Shown here in pieces: positions 34,988-44,029 of a stretch of 64,000 nucleotides of DNA. Numbering within the stretch: position 1 is the first letter of the stretch; every line of letters begins with the position of its first letter. The notes under the pieces were generated by a model, which did not search any database, was not told the origin of the DNA, and saw nothing but the letters and a program-made list of their open reading frames with translations. The position numbers and the translations under genes were made by a program. The stretch is from positions 1 through 64,000 of the forward strand of contig CAMNPN010000004.1 in assembly GCA_946548085.1 (NCBI GenBank), given 5' to 3'. The DNA comes from an uncultured Prevotella sp. (GTDB taxonomy: Bacteria > Bacteroidota > Bacteroidia > Bacteroidales > Bacteroidaceae).

Positions 34988-36508
34988 CTAAGGAGTCTGG
35001 CGCACGCCAAAGTCCTCGCGGTGGTCGGCGTTGATGGCGCGACTGGCCTTGCGGCTGTCGAATTGCGAGGGGCCGGTGATGAAGTCGGGCACGTTGAACG
35101 ACAGGAAGCGGTCGCGGTAGAACCGTCGCGGGCTGCGCTGCGGCAGCATGAAAGGCTTGGCCACACGCCCCGCGGCATCGACATGACAGAAATAAGGCCG
35201 CGTGTAGAGACCGTCGTCGCGGCGGGAACTGAACACGAGCCAGCGGGAGTTCGTGCTCCAGTTGTGGAACGACTCCGTATCGCCAGAGTTCGCCTCAGCC
35301 ATGGGGCGACTTTTTTGTGTAGAGAGGTCGAGCAACCAGAGTTCGGCCTCGTGGTGCCAGATGCTGAACTGCCCGTAGTCCGACAGGGTGTAGCACAGGA
35401 ACCGGCCGTCGTAGGACGGACGCGGGAACGACACCGACTTATGCTGTGCGGCGGCATCGACGATGGTGTCGATACGGTTGCCGAAACGGCCTGTGGCAGG
35501 GTCGAAGTCGATACGGCAGAGGTTGTAGTGCAGGGAGTCGAGGTGCTGAGGGGTATCGGGGATGGCCCGGGCTGCACAGAAATAGATGGAGCGCCCGTCG
35601 GCAGAGAACACGGGATAGGTCTCGTAGACGCTCTCCTGCTTGAGCAGGGGCGACAGCAGCAGTTCGTTTTTCTCGACATCGTAGACCTGCAGGTCGGAGG
35701 CTTCGTCGAAGACCTCGATGCGGTTGCGGTCAGCGCTGTGGAACAGTTGGCTGGTCTTGTTGGAAGAATAGGCGATATATCGTCCTGACGGGTGCCAGTA
35801 GGGATAGACGCAGAGCCCGAGCGTCTGCGGGGTCTTGGTGTTGTAGGCGGTGATGGAGCCGTCGGCCTTGCTCAGCAGCGTGGCGCCGTGCTTGCCTCGG
35901 ATGTGCAGGCTCATGTTTGCAGGGTCGCCGCGGTTGAAGCTATGACAGTTGACGCACCCCTCGAACTGCGTGTTCTCGATGAGGGCGCGCTCGTCGAAAG
36001 AGGAGAGGTCGCGCTCGTAGATTCCCATCTTGCTCCACACCTCATGGCCCGGGGCGATGAGACGGTAGCAGATGCCGTAGTCGATACTGTCGGCACTGAC
36101 GTAGACAGGGAAGGGGCGGTAGGTGTGCCAGCCGTCGCCGTACTTGGCCGAGACGGTCACGCTGAGCGAGTCGCCACGGTTCTGGCTGAGCAACGCCTGC
36201 CAGTCGCCGAGGTCGAAGCCTGTCGTCTCCTCGCCCTGGCTGTGCAGTTCGTTTCCGTGACTGTCTGTGATGACGGCGTCGATAAGCAGTGCATCCTCGT
36301 CGGCCATGCAGAAGTTGAGCGGTGCGATGTTTGCGGGGATGGTGACACCCAGGTAGTCGGGATATATCTGCGGCTGGGTCTGCTCCTGCCGGGCATCGCT
36401 GACGGTCTCGCCGCCACAGGCAGCGAGGAGGATGAGTGAAAAGGCGATGAGGTGAAGAGGTGCGAGGCGTGAGACTACACCAAGGGTTGAGGATATGAGC
36501 ATTTTCAT
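34988..36508 (-). CDS. PD40/TolB-like beta-propeller lipoprotein with single CxxCH haem-c motif (module copy 2)
   Basis: A 506-residue predicted lipoprotein (signal ILLAAC, lipid-accepting Cys31). An N-terminal domain starts with YPDYLGVTIPANIAPLNF. Then comes the haem-binding motif Cys185-Val-Asn-Cys188-His189, with a Met ten residues after the His (NMSLHIR) as possible distal ligand. After that are WD40-like/PD40 blades such as YPYWHPSGRYIAYSS, YPVFSADGRSIYF and FPRPSYDGRFLCYTL. It is a paralogue of the gene at 37949-39466, with conserved motif spacing. It overlaps the upstream membrane-protein gene by 4 nt (ATGA), so the two are translationally coupled. Covalent haem would need a cytochrome c maturation system, not seen in this window. 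Function unknown; surface sensing or redox coupling to SusCD cargo is only inference. Confidence 0.85.
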   Translation of the reverse strand: MKMLISSTLGVVSRLAPLHLIAFSLILLAACGGETVSDARQEQTQPQIYPDYLGVTIPANIAPLNFCMADEDALLIDAVITDSHGNELHSQGEETTGFDLGDWQALLSQNRGDSLSVTVSAKYGDGWHTYRPFPVYVSADSIDYGICYRLIAPGHEVWSKMGIYERDLSSFDERALIENTQFEGCVNCHSFNRGDPANMSLHIRGKHGATLLSKADGSITAYNTKTPQTLGLCVYPYWHPSGRYIAYSSNKTSQLFHSADRNRIEVFDEASDLQVYDVEKNELLLSPLLKQESVYETYPVFSADGRSIYFCAARAIPDTPQHLDSLHYNLCRIDFDPATGRFGNRIDTIVDAAAQHKSVSFPRPSYDGRFLCYTLSDYGQFSIWHHEAELWLLDLSTQKSRPMAEANSGDTESFHNWSTNSRWLVFSSRRDDGLYTRPYFCHVDAAGRVAKPFMLPQRSPRRFYRDRFLSFNVPDFITGPSQFDSRKASRAINADHREDFGVRQTP

Positions 36509-37905
36509 TGTTGTTCTAATTGAGGTAAGAATTTGGTATATCGCTCGCGGTCGCCTGTCAGCATATAATAGGCAAGCAGATACTGACAGGCCAGACGGTT
36601 GGACTTGTTGCTCAGGTAGAGGCGCTCGAGCATCTCGGGAGTGACATGGTCGCTGAAGTAGAAGTCTTCCTTGTAGACCATCTGCCGCAGCCGTCCGTAT
36701 TCGGGATGCCTAGCGATGGCCGCCTCGTCGCCCAGCAGCGGCAGCGTCTCATTGGCCCACTGGCTGTAGAAGAGTGTCTTCTGCAGGGCAGAGAGGTATT
36801 TGCGGGCCACCTCGTAGTTGCCATTGATGAGGTTGGTCTGAGCCAGTCGCTTGTAGCAGCGCCCACTCTTCTGGAAATCGAGGATGGCCTCCTGCGCCTC
36901 GAACACCGTGCGGTGGGCTATATTGATCATGCCCAGCTGGTAGAACGCTTCCGACGTAGGCAGCGGACTGATGGCATCGGTGCCCACGTCGGGGAGAAGG
37001 CCCAGGATACCGTTCTGGTTGTACTCGAACAGGTGGTCTACGAGCATGCCGTGCATGGCGAGCGCCAGGTTCTGCACCGTCACGCCGATCTGATTGTTGG
37101 GTTTCTCCGTCCTGATCGTCTCAAGGATGCGATTCCATTGCCCGTAGCGGGCCATGAAGTCGTAGTGCATCACCCGCTCGGCCTTGAAGTTGCTGTTCTT
37201 CCACACAAGCGTACCCATCATGACGGCCACCAGCGCAAACGACACGAGCGATGCAACAGGACGGACGGCGGCAGAGGCCGGACGGCGGCAGAGGCGTACA
37301 GCGATCGGGATGACGACGGCCGACAGTGCCGCTGCCCACAATAGCCAGGGCGTCTCGGTAGGATAGCGGTAGTAATGGGTGCCCAGCGTCATGCCGTCGG
37401 CAGGTACCCACAAGGGGCCCACCACCCAGTAGAGCGCTACGACGGCGACCACAGTCAGCAGGCGCTGAAGCCAGCCGGCAGGCCAGCGGGTCAGCAGGGC
37501 GACGACGGGCAGCGTGAGCAGCACCGCCCATACACCGCCCAGCAGCGCATTCTCGTCGAGCAGGAAGAGCCAGAGCAGGAAGGCGGGCACATAACTCAGG
37601 CCGTAGAGCCATCCCCGCCATTCAGACCCCGCGAAGGCATACAGCGTCAGCAACTGCACCAGCGCGAGCAGCACGCCGATGATGGCGGCTCCAACCCAGG
37701 CAAACAGGAAGAACTGCGTGCAGAACCGTCCCAGCAGGTCGGCCACGCCGCCTGGCACACTGACAATGTCCCACACATAACCGCTATCGAAGAGGAACAG
37801 CTGATACTGCTCCTGGTAATGCAGATGATGGGGATAGGCCAGCGCGAAGAAGAGCACTGCCGCCACGCAGAAGAAGAGCGAACATAAAGGGCGTAAATAC
37901 TTCAC
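36505..37905 (-). CDS. Polytopic membrane protein, DUF6057-like (module copy 2)
   Basis: A 466-residue inner-membrane protein. About six to eight hydrophobic segments occupy residues 1-250 (LCSLFFCVAAVLFFALAY, FFLFAWVGAAIIGVLLALV, LSYVPAFLLWLFLL and others). A soluble C-terminal half of about residues 255-466 follows, with helical, TPR-like character (FYQLGMINIAHRTVFEAQEA, GNYEVARKYLSALQK). It resembles proteins labelled DUF6057 in Bacteroidales; the role is not known. It is a divergent paralogue of the protein at 39474-41249 in the same locus, and each copy sits directly upstream of a CxxCH propeller gene. The start codon lies 4 nt beyond an ACTATAA heptad tract that fills the ribosome-binding region. 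Confidence 0.75.
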   Translation of the reverse strand: MKYLRPLCSLFFCVAAVLFFALAYPHHLHYQEQYQLFLFDSGYVWDIVSVPGGVADLLGRFCTQFFLFAWVGAAIIGVLLALVQLLTLYAFAGSEWRGWLYGLSYVPAFLLWLFLLDENALLGGVWAVLLTLPVVALLTRWPAGWLQRLLTVVAVVALYWVVGPLWVPADGMTLGTHYYRYPTETPWLLWAAALSAVVIPIAVRLCRRPASAAVRPVASLVSFALVAVMMGTLVWKNSNFKAERVMHYDFMARYGQWNRILETIRTEKPNNQIGVTVQNLALAMHGMLVDHLFEYNQNGILGLLPDVGTDAISPLPTSEAFYQLGMINIAHRTVFEAQEAILDFQKSGRCYKRLAQTNLINGNYEVARKYLSALQKTLFYSQWANETLPLLGDEAAIARHPEYGRLRQMVYKEDFYFSDHVTPEMLERLYLSNKSNRLACQYLLAYYMLTGDRERYTKFLPQLEQQ

Positions 37906-37909
37906 TTCT

Positions 37910-37947
37910 ACTATAAACTATAAACTCTAAACTATAAACTATAAACC
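37910..37947 (-). repeat. 7-bp-period tract between the two modules
   Basis: Five heptads (actataa x2, actctaa, actataa x2) fill nearly all of the 43-nt gap between the stop of the upstream propeller gene and the start of the next membrane-protein gene. Confidence 0.9.
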
Positions 37948-37948
37948 A

Positions 37949-39466
37949 CTATTTATCAAACACCTTGCTAAACTCATTGACGCTGATCCGCACAGGCTCG
38001 ACCATGAACTCCGGACGATTATAACTCTTCAGCAGGAAGGTATGGATCTCGGGGTCTTCCTGCGGCATCATGAAGGCCTTCTGCACCTTCCCGTTGTTGA
38101 AATAGGCGAAATAGATGCGGCTGTAGTTGTCATCGTCGCGACGGCTGGCAAACATGATCCAATGCCCGTTGCTCGACCACGAGGGATAACTGTCAGAATA
38201 GCCCGCACTGTTCAAGGAGGTGAGATCGACGGGTGAGGCGGTATCCCACGTGAGGGCTGTGCCAGCATAACCCTCCAGCGGGATGCAGACGATGTCGGCA
38301 TCATGGTGCCTGCTGTGGAAACAGCCGTACTGTCCCAGTGCGAACAGCAGATAACGGCCGTCGGGACTGACACGCGGTAGGGAGACACTCTTGTTGGCAG
38401 AGACGGCATCATACACCAGTTCCTCTTCGCCGAAGGCATGCGTCGCCAGGTCGAACGAACGTCTGACGAGATTGTATTGTATCTTAGAATAGGTGGTTCT
38501 GATATCCTTGCCTCGCATCTCCTCGGGCAGGGGCACGGACTTACAGTAATAGAGGTACTTGCCGTCGGGCGACCAGGTGGGATAGACCTCCAGCGTGGTG
38601 GTGTCGTTGCAGACGATGCTCACCGAATCGGTCTTCACGTCGTAGAGGATCATGTCGCTCGCCTCGTCGTAGACCTCAATCTTGTTGGGGTTGGCCGTGT
38701 GGAAGGCCTGTCGCGTGCGGCAGGCAGCGAAGGCAATCAGTTTTTCTGTGGGATGCCACGACGGATAGGCACCGCCAGAGATGGTATAGGGCCGCTTCAG
38801 GTTGACACGCGACACCTTGCTGTCGTCGACGATGACGGTGCCGGAATTAGAGAGGCGCACGTGGAAGAGCATGTTGTCGGTCTTGTAGTTCTGATAGCTG
38901 TGACAGTTGATGCACTGACCCTTCTCCCTGTCGTTCATGGTAATCTCGTTGTTGAAGATCTGCGTCTCCTCAAACGTGGTGAGGTTGCGCTGGGCAATCT
39001 CCATGTAGGTCCATGCGACATACGACGGCTCGATAAGGCGATACGACAGGTATTCATCGATAGGATCTTCGACTACATGTATCTCAAACGGACTATAAGA
39101 CAGCCATTCGCCAGCTTTCTGCCCCCAAACCTCTACCTTGATGCTCTTACCCTTCGAAGCATCGAGCATCGTGTGCCAGTCAGACTCGGGTATCTGCACC
39201 TTCACGCCACAGCCGTATGTCTGCTGCTGGCCATCGGGTGTCGTAAGACGAGCTACGCATGTTTCGTATTCGTCAGCCGGAAGCATGAAGTTGAGTGGTG
39301 CGATATTACAAGGCACGGTGACATTGCAATAATCGGGGAAGATGGCTGGCAGACTCTTGGCTTCTTTGGATGAAGAAGGCACATCGGGGTGATTCCCGCA
39401 CGATGACAAAAGCAGCATCACGGCTATAGCCAGAAGCTGGAAATAGGGGTATATATCTCTTTTCAT
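37949..39466 (-). CDS. PD40/TolB-like beta-propeller lipoprotein with single CxxCH haem-c motif (module copy 1)
   Basis: A 505-residue predicted lipoprotein (signal AIAVMLLLSSC, lipid-accepting Cys23 from the chosen start). The N-terminal domain contains FPDYCNVTVPCNIAPLNF, matching copy 2. The haem motif Cys185-Ile-Asn-Cys188-His189 again has Met ten residues later (NMLFHVR). Propeller blades include YPSWHPTEKLIAFAA, YPTWSPDGKYLYYC, LPRVSPDGRYLLFAL and YPSWSSNGHWIMFAS. The start at 39466 was chosen because it gives a standard lipoprotein signal and nearly the same length as copy 2; ATGs at 39481 and 39505 would overlap the upstream gene. It pairs with the membrane protein just upstream. Function unknown. 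Confidence 0.83.
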   Translation of the reverse strand: MKRDIYPYFQLLAIAVMLLLSSCGNHPDVPSSSKEAKSLPAIFPDYCNVTVPCNIAPLNFMLPADEYETCVARLTTPDGQQQTYGCGVKVQIPESDWHTMLDASKGKSIKVEVWGQKAGEWLSYSPFEIHVVEDPIDEYLSYRLIEPSYVAWTYMEIAQRNLTTFEETQIFNNEITMNDREKGQCINCHSYQNYKTDNMLFHVRLSNSGTVIVDDSKVSRVNLKRPYTISGGAYPSWHPTEKLIAFAACRTRQAFHTANPNKIEVYDEASDMILYDVKTDSVSIVCNDTTTLEVYPTWSPDGKYLYYCKSVPLPEEMRGKDIRTTYSKIQYNLVRRSFDLATHAFGEEELVYDAVSANKSVSLPRVSPDGRYLLFALGQYGCFHSRHHDADIVCIPLEGYAGTALTWDTASPVDLTSLNSAGYSDSYPSWSSNGHWIMFASRRDDDNYSRIYFAYFNNGKVQKAFMMPQEDPEIHTFLLKSYNRPEFMVEPVRISVNEFSKVFDK

Positions 39467-39473
39467 TGTTTTC

Positions 39474-41249
39474 TTATGCATGAATATCGTTTCCAATCTT
39501 GCCATGTATATTCAGTGGCTTTCTGCCAAAGATGTTGTACCACCAGTAGGTGTCTCCAAATTCTTGACGCATATCCTCACCAACCTGTTCGACAGTCGCA
39601 CCAGGCTTTGCGATTTTCTCCATGGTCGCCCAGAACTGCTTATAGCGCTCGAAAACAGATTGCTCGACAGGAAGCATCATTCGCTTTTCTTCCGGAGCCT
39701 TATCCATGAACAGGATATAAGCCTCCTGTGCATGCAGAGGGAATTCCTCGTCGAGGTGCAGCTTCACATAGTTCCGCAGCGAAGGCCAGAAGCGACGGGA
39801 GTCACAACGTAACATAGAGTAGAGTAGAGCCTGTTCCGAGGCCACTTTACTATCGGATTCATACCAGAGGCTGATGCCGTTGACAAGATAGCTCTCGCTG
39901 TCCTCGACACCGGTGAGCTCGTCGGTGTAGCATTTCTGAAGTGCCTTAATCTTATCCGAAACCGGAGCTGGTTGCCAGTTAGCGTATAACGGATGATGAT
40001 GCAATATGGTCGTATAACGTTCTACCAGTTTCTGATCGCCGACAGCCAGTGCACAGCGGGCCAGCATCTTCAGGTAGAAGGGCGAGAAGCCTGCCTGTAT
40101 GGCATTTTCGAAATTCAGACGGATCGCTTCATTCATCATGCCGTAGTTGTAATAGACCAAGGGCGATGCAATGTCCAAAAGGGTGACGTGGAGTGTATCG
40201 GGATTGGTAATGTTGACGGCATTGTTGCCCAGTTTGAACGAACGGTCGAGTAAGTCGCCTTCGTTCATCAGGGCGATGTTCTTGATGAATACCATCGTAC
40301 TGGTAGGTTTCTTATTCTCTTCCGCTATCTGAAGCACAGCTTGCCAGTTGTCGTTGGATGCATAGCGCACCATGCGCATCTCGTCGATATAGTTTCGATC
40401 GTGGAACATGAGCGTACAGGTAAAGATGATACCTGCAGCGGCACAGAGCACTGGGACGAACCATTTGGCTAAATAACGCCCACAGATTGGAATGAACACA
40501 GAGACGGCTCCCAGCAGCCAGAACGGGATGGAGAGATGTTTGCTGGTGTCCATCGGGGTTTCAAAGCGTGGGAAACCTGCCATCACGACATCGTTGAGCC
40601 TCAGATTCGAATAGCATTGAGTATGCCAGATACTGGCGGTAAAGATGAGCAGGAATAGCCCCAGATATTCGCGCCAGGTCAATTTATCCGTAAATGCGAG
40701 ACATAAAACGAACAGTAAAGCAAACCATCCCAGTATCGGGTAAATGCAAACGGCTATCAGATACCAGATCAAATGCCATTTGCGTGGGGTGCAACGTGCT
40801 GCCCACAAAAGCAACAGCATGACGAGATAACCTACGGACTGTGAGAACCAATAGCCTCTGATGGTGGAGATATAAATCCAATAGCCCAAATCGACAACAG
40901 AGGCCAGCAGACAGGCAACAGGCAAGAGCATCAGTGCAGAGGCACTTTCCTGTAACCGGAATGCTTTGGTACCCACATAGAATATGAGCGTCCAGATGAT
41001 CATCATGATACTTGCACCTAAAGATGGCCTACAGCATAGCTGTGTGAGCCAGGCTCCCACATACTGCATCAAGCCAAAGGGCTTTGACATGAGTGTATGG
41101 AAGAAGGGTGTTCCGAAGATGAACTCGGAACGGTCTTGTGCCGTGTATAATACCTCTAAATTAATGTATAGTATATATATGACAAAGGAAATGAAAGCCA
41201 ACAGGCTTACATAAAGGACGGCCTCAGATAGTTTGCTTTTATTTATCAT
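39474..41249 (-). CDS. Polytopic membrane protein, DUF6057-like (module copy 1)
   Basis: A 591-residue inner-membrane protein. Roughly ten hydrophobic segments lie in the first ~310 residues (LYVSLLAFISFVIYILYINL, ALMLLPVACLLASVVDLGY, ILGWFALLFVLCLAF and others), followed by a helical TPR-like cytoplasmic or periplasmic domain (YYNYGMMNEAIRLNFENAIQ). The start MINKSKLSEAVL at 41249 is preferred: the upstream in-frame ATG at 41276 falls inside an intrinsic terminator hairpin. It is longer than its paralogue (466 residues), mainly in the soluble C-terminal part. It is followed by the CxxCH propeller gene 7 nt downstream. Function unknown. Confidence 0.75.
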   Translation of the reverse strand: MINKSKLSEAVLYVSLLAFISFVIYILYINLEVLYTAQDRSEFIFGTPFFHTLMSKPFGLMQYVGAWLTQLCCRPSLGASIMMIIWTLIFYVGTKAFRLQESASALMLLPVACLLASVVDLGYWIYISTIRGYWFSQSVGYLVMLLLLWAARCTPRKWHLIWYLIAVCIYPILGWFALLFVLCLAFTDKLTWREYLGLFLLIFTASIWHTQCYSNLRLNDVVMAGFPRFETPMDTSKHLSIPFWLLGAVSVFIPICGRYLAKWFVPVLCAAAGIIFTCTLMFHDRNYIDEMRMVRYASNDNWQAVLQIAEENKKPTSTMVFIKNIALMNEGDLLDRSFKLGNNAVNITNPDTLHVTLLDIASPLVYYNYGMMNEAIRLNFENAIQAGFSPFYLKMLARCALAVGDQKLVERYTTILHHHPLYANWQPAPVSDKIKALQKCYTDELTGVEDSESYLVNGISLWYESDSKVASEQALLYSMLRCDSRRFWPSLRNYVKLHLDEEFPLHAQEAYILFMDKAPEEKRMMLPVEQSVFERYKQFWATMEKIAKPGATVEQVGEDMRQEFGDTYWWYNIFGRKPLNIHGKIGNDIHA

Positions 41250-41263
41250 TTTTTTTGCTATAA

Positions 41264-41292
41264 AAGGCTGGCTCAATCAATGAGCCAGCCTT
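41264..41292 (-). terminator. Intrinsic terminator/attenuator between the SusCD-lipoprotein genes and the membrane-propeller genes
   Basis: A perfect 12-bp stem aaggctggctca/tgagccagcctt with a 5-base loop, then TTTTAT on the minus strand. It lies 24 nt after the small lipoprotein gene and ends about 15 nt before the membrane-protein start. Confidence 0.85.
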
Positions 41293-41316
41293 ATTAATAA
41301 TTCTGTTTAGGAATGA

Positions 41317-42051
41317 TTATTCCTCATAGTAAACAGACTTCAGCGTCATAGAACCACTGTAGAGCATGAGGTCGAGGTCACGGCCTTCACCACCCTTAGC
41401 GCACTCGTCAGCCAGTGTCTGAGTAATCTGAAGTTCATTCAGACCATCCACCCACTTCACGTGATCGTAATAGGTGTTACTCCACCAACCGTTCATGACC
41501 TTCAGGTCAAAGTCGGCAGTTACATCTGCAACGTCGAAGATCAGAGTCTTCAGACCGAAGTAAACATCATCGGGAATAGTGGGCAGGTGTGCACCCTCGG
41601 TAGAGCTGAAACGCATAGCAGCAGCATCCCATGCACCAGGCACGAAGGGAGGCTCGGTTTCTGCCTTTGCAGGATCACCATAGATGTAGTACTTCACCAG
41701 AGGATCGGTGATTTCCTGACAAGAAACGGGGTAATCAGCTGTCAGCACAGTGCCATCAGGGCAAAGAGCCGTCAGAGTAACGACATGGTCACCAAGCTTC
41801 ATCTTCTTCCAAGCATAGTTACCGATAAGATCCTTACCACCAAGCGTCCACTTTGCGTTGACAGGTGCTGATGTCTGGCAGGTAATAACGTTACCATTCA
41901 GGCCGCTGGATGCCTTGTCCACAGTAACAGTGGACAAGGCCTTGAGCTCGTCAAGAGTGATGTGGCCTGCATTGCTGATATCCTCATGGATAGGATCACA
42001 GGCTGCGAAAGCGCATACTGCGACAACAAGCAATATAAATATCTTTTTCAT
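41317..42051 (-). CDS. Small lipoprotein in SusE/F-like position
   Basis: A 244-residue predicted lipoprotein (signal FILLVVAVCAFAAC). The first half resembles an Ig/PKD-like beta domain (VNAKWTLGGKDLIGNYAWKKM). The second half, with GLKTLIFDVADVTADFDLKVMNGWWSNTYYDHVKW, looks like a jelly-roll ligand-binding domain. It lies 19 nt after SusD, where surface glycan- or ligand-binding lipoproteins (SusE/F-type) are usually encoded. No named family is assigned. The codons are A/T-richer than those of the xylan island, as in the adjacent SusC and SusD genes. Confidence 0.75.
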   Translation of the reverse strand: MKKIFILLVVAVCAFAACDPIHEDISNAGHITLDELKALSTVTVDKASSGLNGNVITCQTSAPVNAKWTLGGKDLIGNYAWKKMKLGDHVVTLTALCPDGTVLTADYPVSCQEITDPLVKYYIYGDPAKAETEPPFVPGAWDAAAMRFSSTEGAHLPTIPDDVYFGLKTLIFDVADVTADFDLKVMNGWWSNTYYDHVKWVDGLNELQITQTLADECAKGGEGRDLDLMLYSGSMTLKSVYYEE

Positions 42052-42070
42052 TTTGTTTACTTATTAAATA

Positions 42071-44002
42071 TTAATACAGAACTTTATATGTGTACTCTGC
42101 AGCAGATGCATTTTCATCCCATCCTGGGTTCTGCTGCATCTTACCGTTCATCAGAGTAATCTGAGCCTGAGGCTTCGGCAGGAAGCCGTTGGTATCAGCA
42201 TAACGCTTTGCCCATGAACAAGTCATGTGAGCCATAGGAATCTTGGCACCCTTCTGACCATAGCATACAATCATCTTACCCTTCTGTGCTTCAAGAGCCT
42301 TAGCAGCGTAAGAGCTTTCGCCAGAGTTGATACCAGACCAACGACGCATATCGTTGAAACGAAGACCCTCTAATGCGAACTCCCAACGACGCTCATTCTG
42401 AAGAGCCTCCAGAGAGTATGAAGTTGTCAGAGGAACCTTTGCACGAGCCTGAACCTGGTTCATGTAAGAAACATCACCAGTAAGCTCAGAAAGCATCAGA
42501 AGAACATCAGCATAACGCATCAGGTAGTAATCCTCGAAGTGGTCACCCTGCTGTTTGTTATCCAGTGAACTGGATGAATAGCCCTCGCACTTTGACCACC
42601 ATGAATCGTTGTCGGCAGCGCAAGCGTCGAGGTTGACATCGGCATACTTCTTAACAGCATAGCCAGACTCCTCGTTGTCATCCTTCTCGTAGGTATAGGC
42701 TTCAAGCTCATTCTCGAGGTCGATCAAAGTGCCGAGTTTACGTATATCTGTGTATTCGCCTTTTCTCTCAGCATCTGTCCAGTCATCCCAAAGGTTGCAA
42801 GAAGGAGTACCCTGACCCCAACCCTGGTTGAACGGATAAGTCTTGTCACGGCGACCATTATCATTGGTAGCACCATTACGAAGACCCCAGAAGCATGAGA
42901 GGTAGTTAGAATACATACGCGGGTTGTTGTATGTACCACCGATAGCCCACTTAGAGGCATTCATAAACTGAATCTGGAAAATCTCCTCCTTGTTACCATT
43001 ACCCATACCGGGCTGGTCGAAGCAGTTTGCACGGTCCATGTCTGCGATGAAAGCGTAAGCATGGGTACCTTCTGCATTGCCAGTGCCATCTGCGTTATCA
43101 TGTGCCTCATCCCACAGCAAGCTGTTAGAATACTGCCAGAGTGAGCGGAAGTCCGGAAGAAGTTCGTAACCACCAGTGGAAACGATGTCCTTCAAACCAG
43201 CAACAACGTCTGCCTGAGAAAGAGAACCACCAGAGCAACCTTCCTGCTCTACCAAAGTAATGGCAGGACCAGAACCAGTTGAAAGATCCTTGACACCCTT
43301 ATAGAAGCCAGCCCAGAACATATATGCACGAGCAATGAAAGCCTCAGCAGCGAACTTGTCAGCATGACCAGAACCATTGGCTCTCTCGGGCTTCATCAGA
43401 TTCTTAGCAGAAACAAAGTCTGAAATGATCTGGGGATAAATAGCATCCTCAGCACTTACCTGCTGCTGCATCTCGTCCGTAATGACGGTAGATGTAATCA
43501 GAGGTACATCTCCGTACAACTGGCTGAGCCACATGTAATAGAGTCCACGCATGAAGTAACCCTCACCAAGGAGCTGATTGCGCTGAGCCTTCTGAGCGTC
43601 AGTCCAAACCACGTTATCAATGGTCTCAATCTGGTTGTTAGCGCGTGAGATACCACCATACAGAAGGATGAAATCCTGCTCATACTGGTTTGAGCTAGCC
43701 GTTGTGAAGTGATGCAGAGACTTAGCCACATTATCCTGCAGACCACCACTTCCGTAACAGTCGTCAGACATCAATGACCACCAATAGAAAGGATTGTTCA
43801 AAATACCACTTTGGTCTCCGCCACCCAGTGTATTCATGATACTATAGGTAGCTGCATTCAACGCCTCTACATCACCAGGCTTACCAGGGAATGTAGCAGC
43901 TGTCAGATCTGTAACACGCGGATCAGTGTCCAGCATATCGTTACAAGCTGTAAACACAGTTGCTGTTGAAACAACTAATGCTGATAAAATATATTTCTTC
44001 AT
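42071..44002 (-). CDS. SusD/RagB-family outer-membrane lipoprotein
   Basis: A 643-residue surface lipoprotein that would act as ligand-capturing lid on the SusC channel. The ATG at 44002 (MKKYILSALVVS) gives a signal ending TVFTAC. SusD landmarks are present: NQLLGEGYFMRGLYYMWLSQ LYGDVPL in the TPR part, GHADKFAAEAFIARAYMFW, DVLLMLSEL and a C-terminal NERRWEFALEGLRFNDMRRW. The nutrient is not evident: no glycoside hydrolase, sulfatase or peptidase is in the operon, only the membrane/propeller modules. It lies 26 nt after SusC, with a heptad tract in between. Confidence 0.95.
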   Translation of the reverse strand: MKKYILSALVVSTATVFTACNDMLDTDPRVTDLTAATFPGKPGDVEALNAATYSIMNTLGGGDQSGILNNPFYWWSLMSDDCYGSGGLQDNVAKSLHHFTTASSNQYEQDFILLYGGISRANNQIETIDNVVWTDAQKAQRNQLLGEGYFMRGLYYMWLSQLYGDVPLITSTVITDEMQQQVSAEDAIYPQIISDFVSAKNLMKPERANGSGHADKFAAEAFIARAYMFWAGFYKGVKDLSTGSGPAITLVEQEGCSGGSLSQADVVAGLKDIVSTGGYELLPDFRSLWQYSNSLLWDEAHDNADGTGNAEGTHAYAFIADMDRANCFDQPGMGNGNKEEIFQIQFMNASKWAIGGTYNNPRMYSNYLSCFWGLRNGATNDNGRRDKTYPFNQGWGQGTPSCNLWDDWTDAERKGEYTDIRKLGTLIDLENELEAYTYEKDDNEESGYAVKKYADVNLDACAADNDSWWSKCEGYSSSSLDNKQQGDHFEDYYLMRYADVLLMLSELTGDVSYMNQVQARAKVPLTTSYSLEALQNERRWEFALEGLRFNDMRRWSGINSGESSYAAKALEAQKGKMIVCYGQKGAKIPMAHMTCSWAKRYADTNGFLPKPQAQITLMNGKMQQNPGWDENASAAEYTYKVLY

Positions 44003-44007
44003 ATTAA

Positions 44008-44029
44008 TTATCAATTTTCAATTTTCAAT
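44008..44029 (-). repeat. ATTGAAA heptad tract between SusC and SusD
   Basis: About three heptads (attgaaa, attgaaa, attgata) occupy the short intergenic gap and touch the SusC stop codon. Confidence 0.8.
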
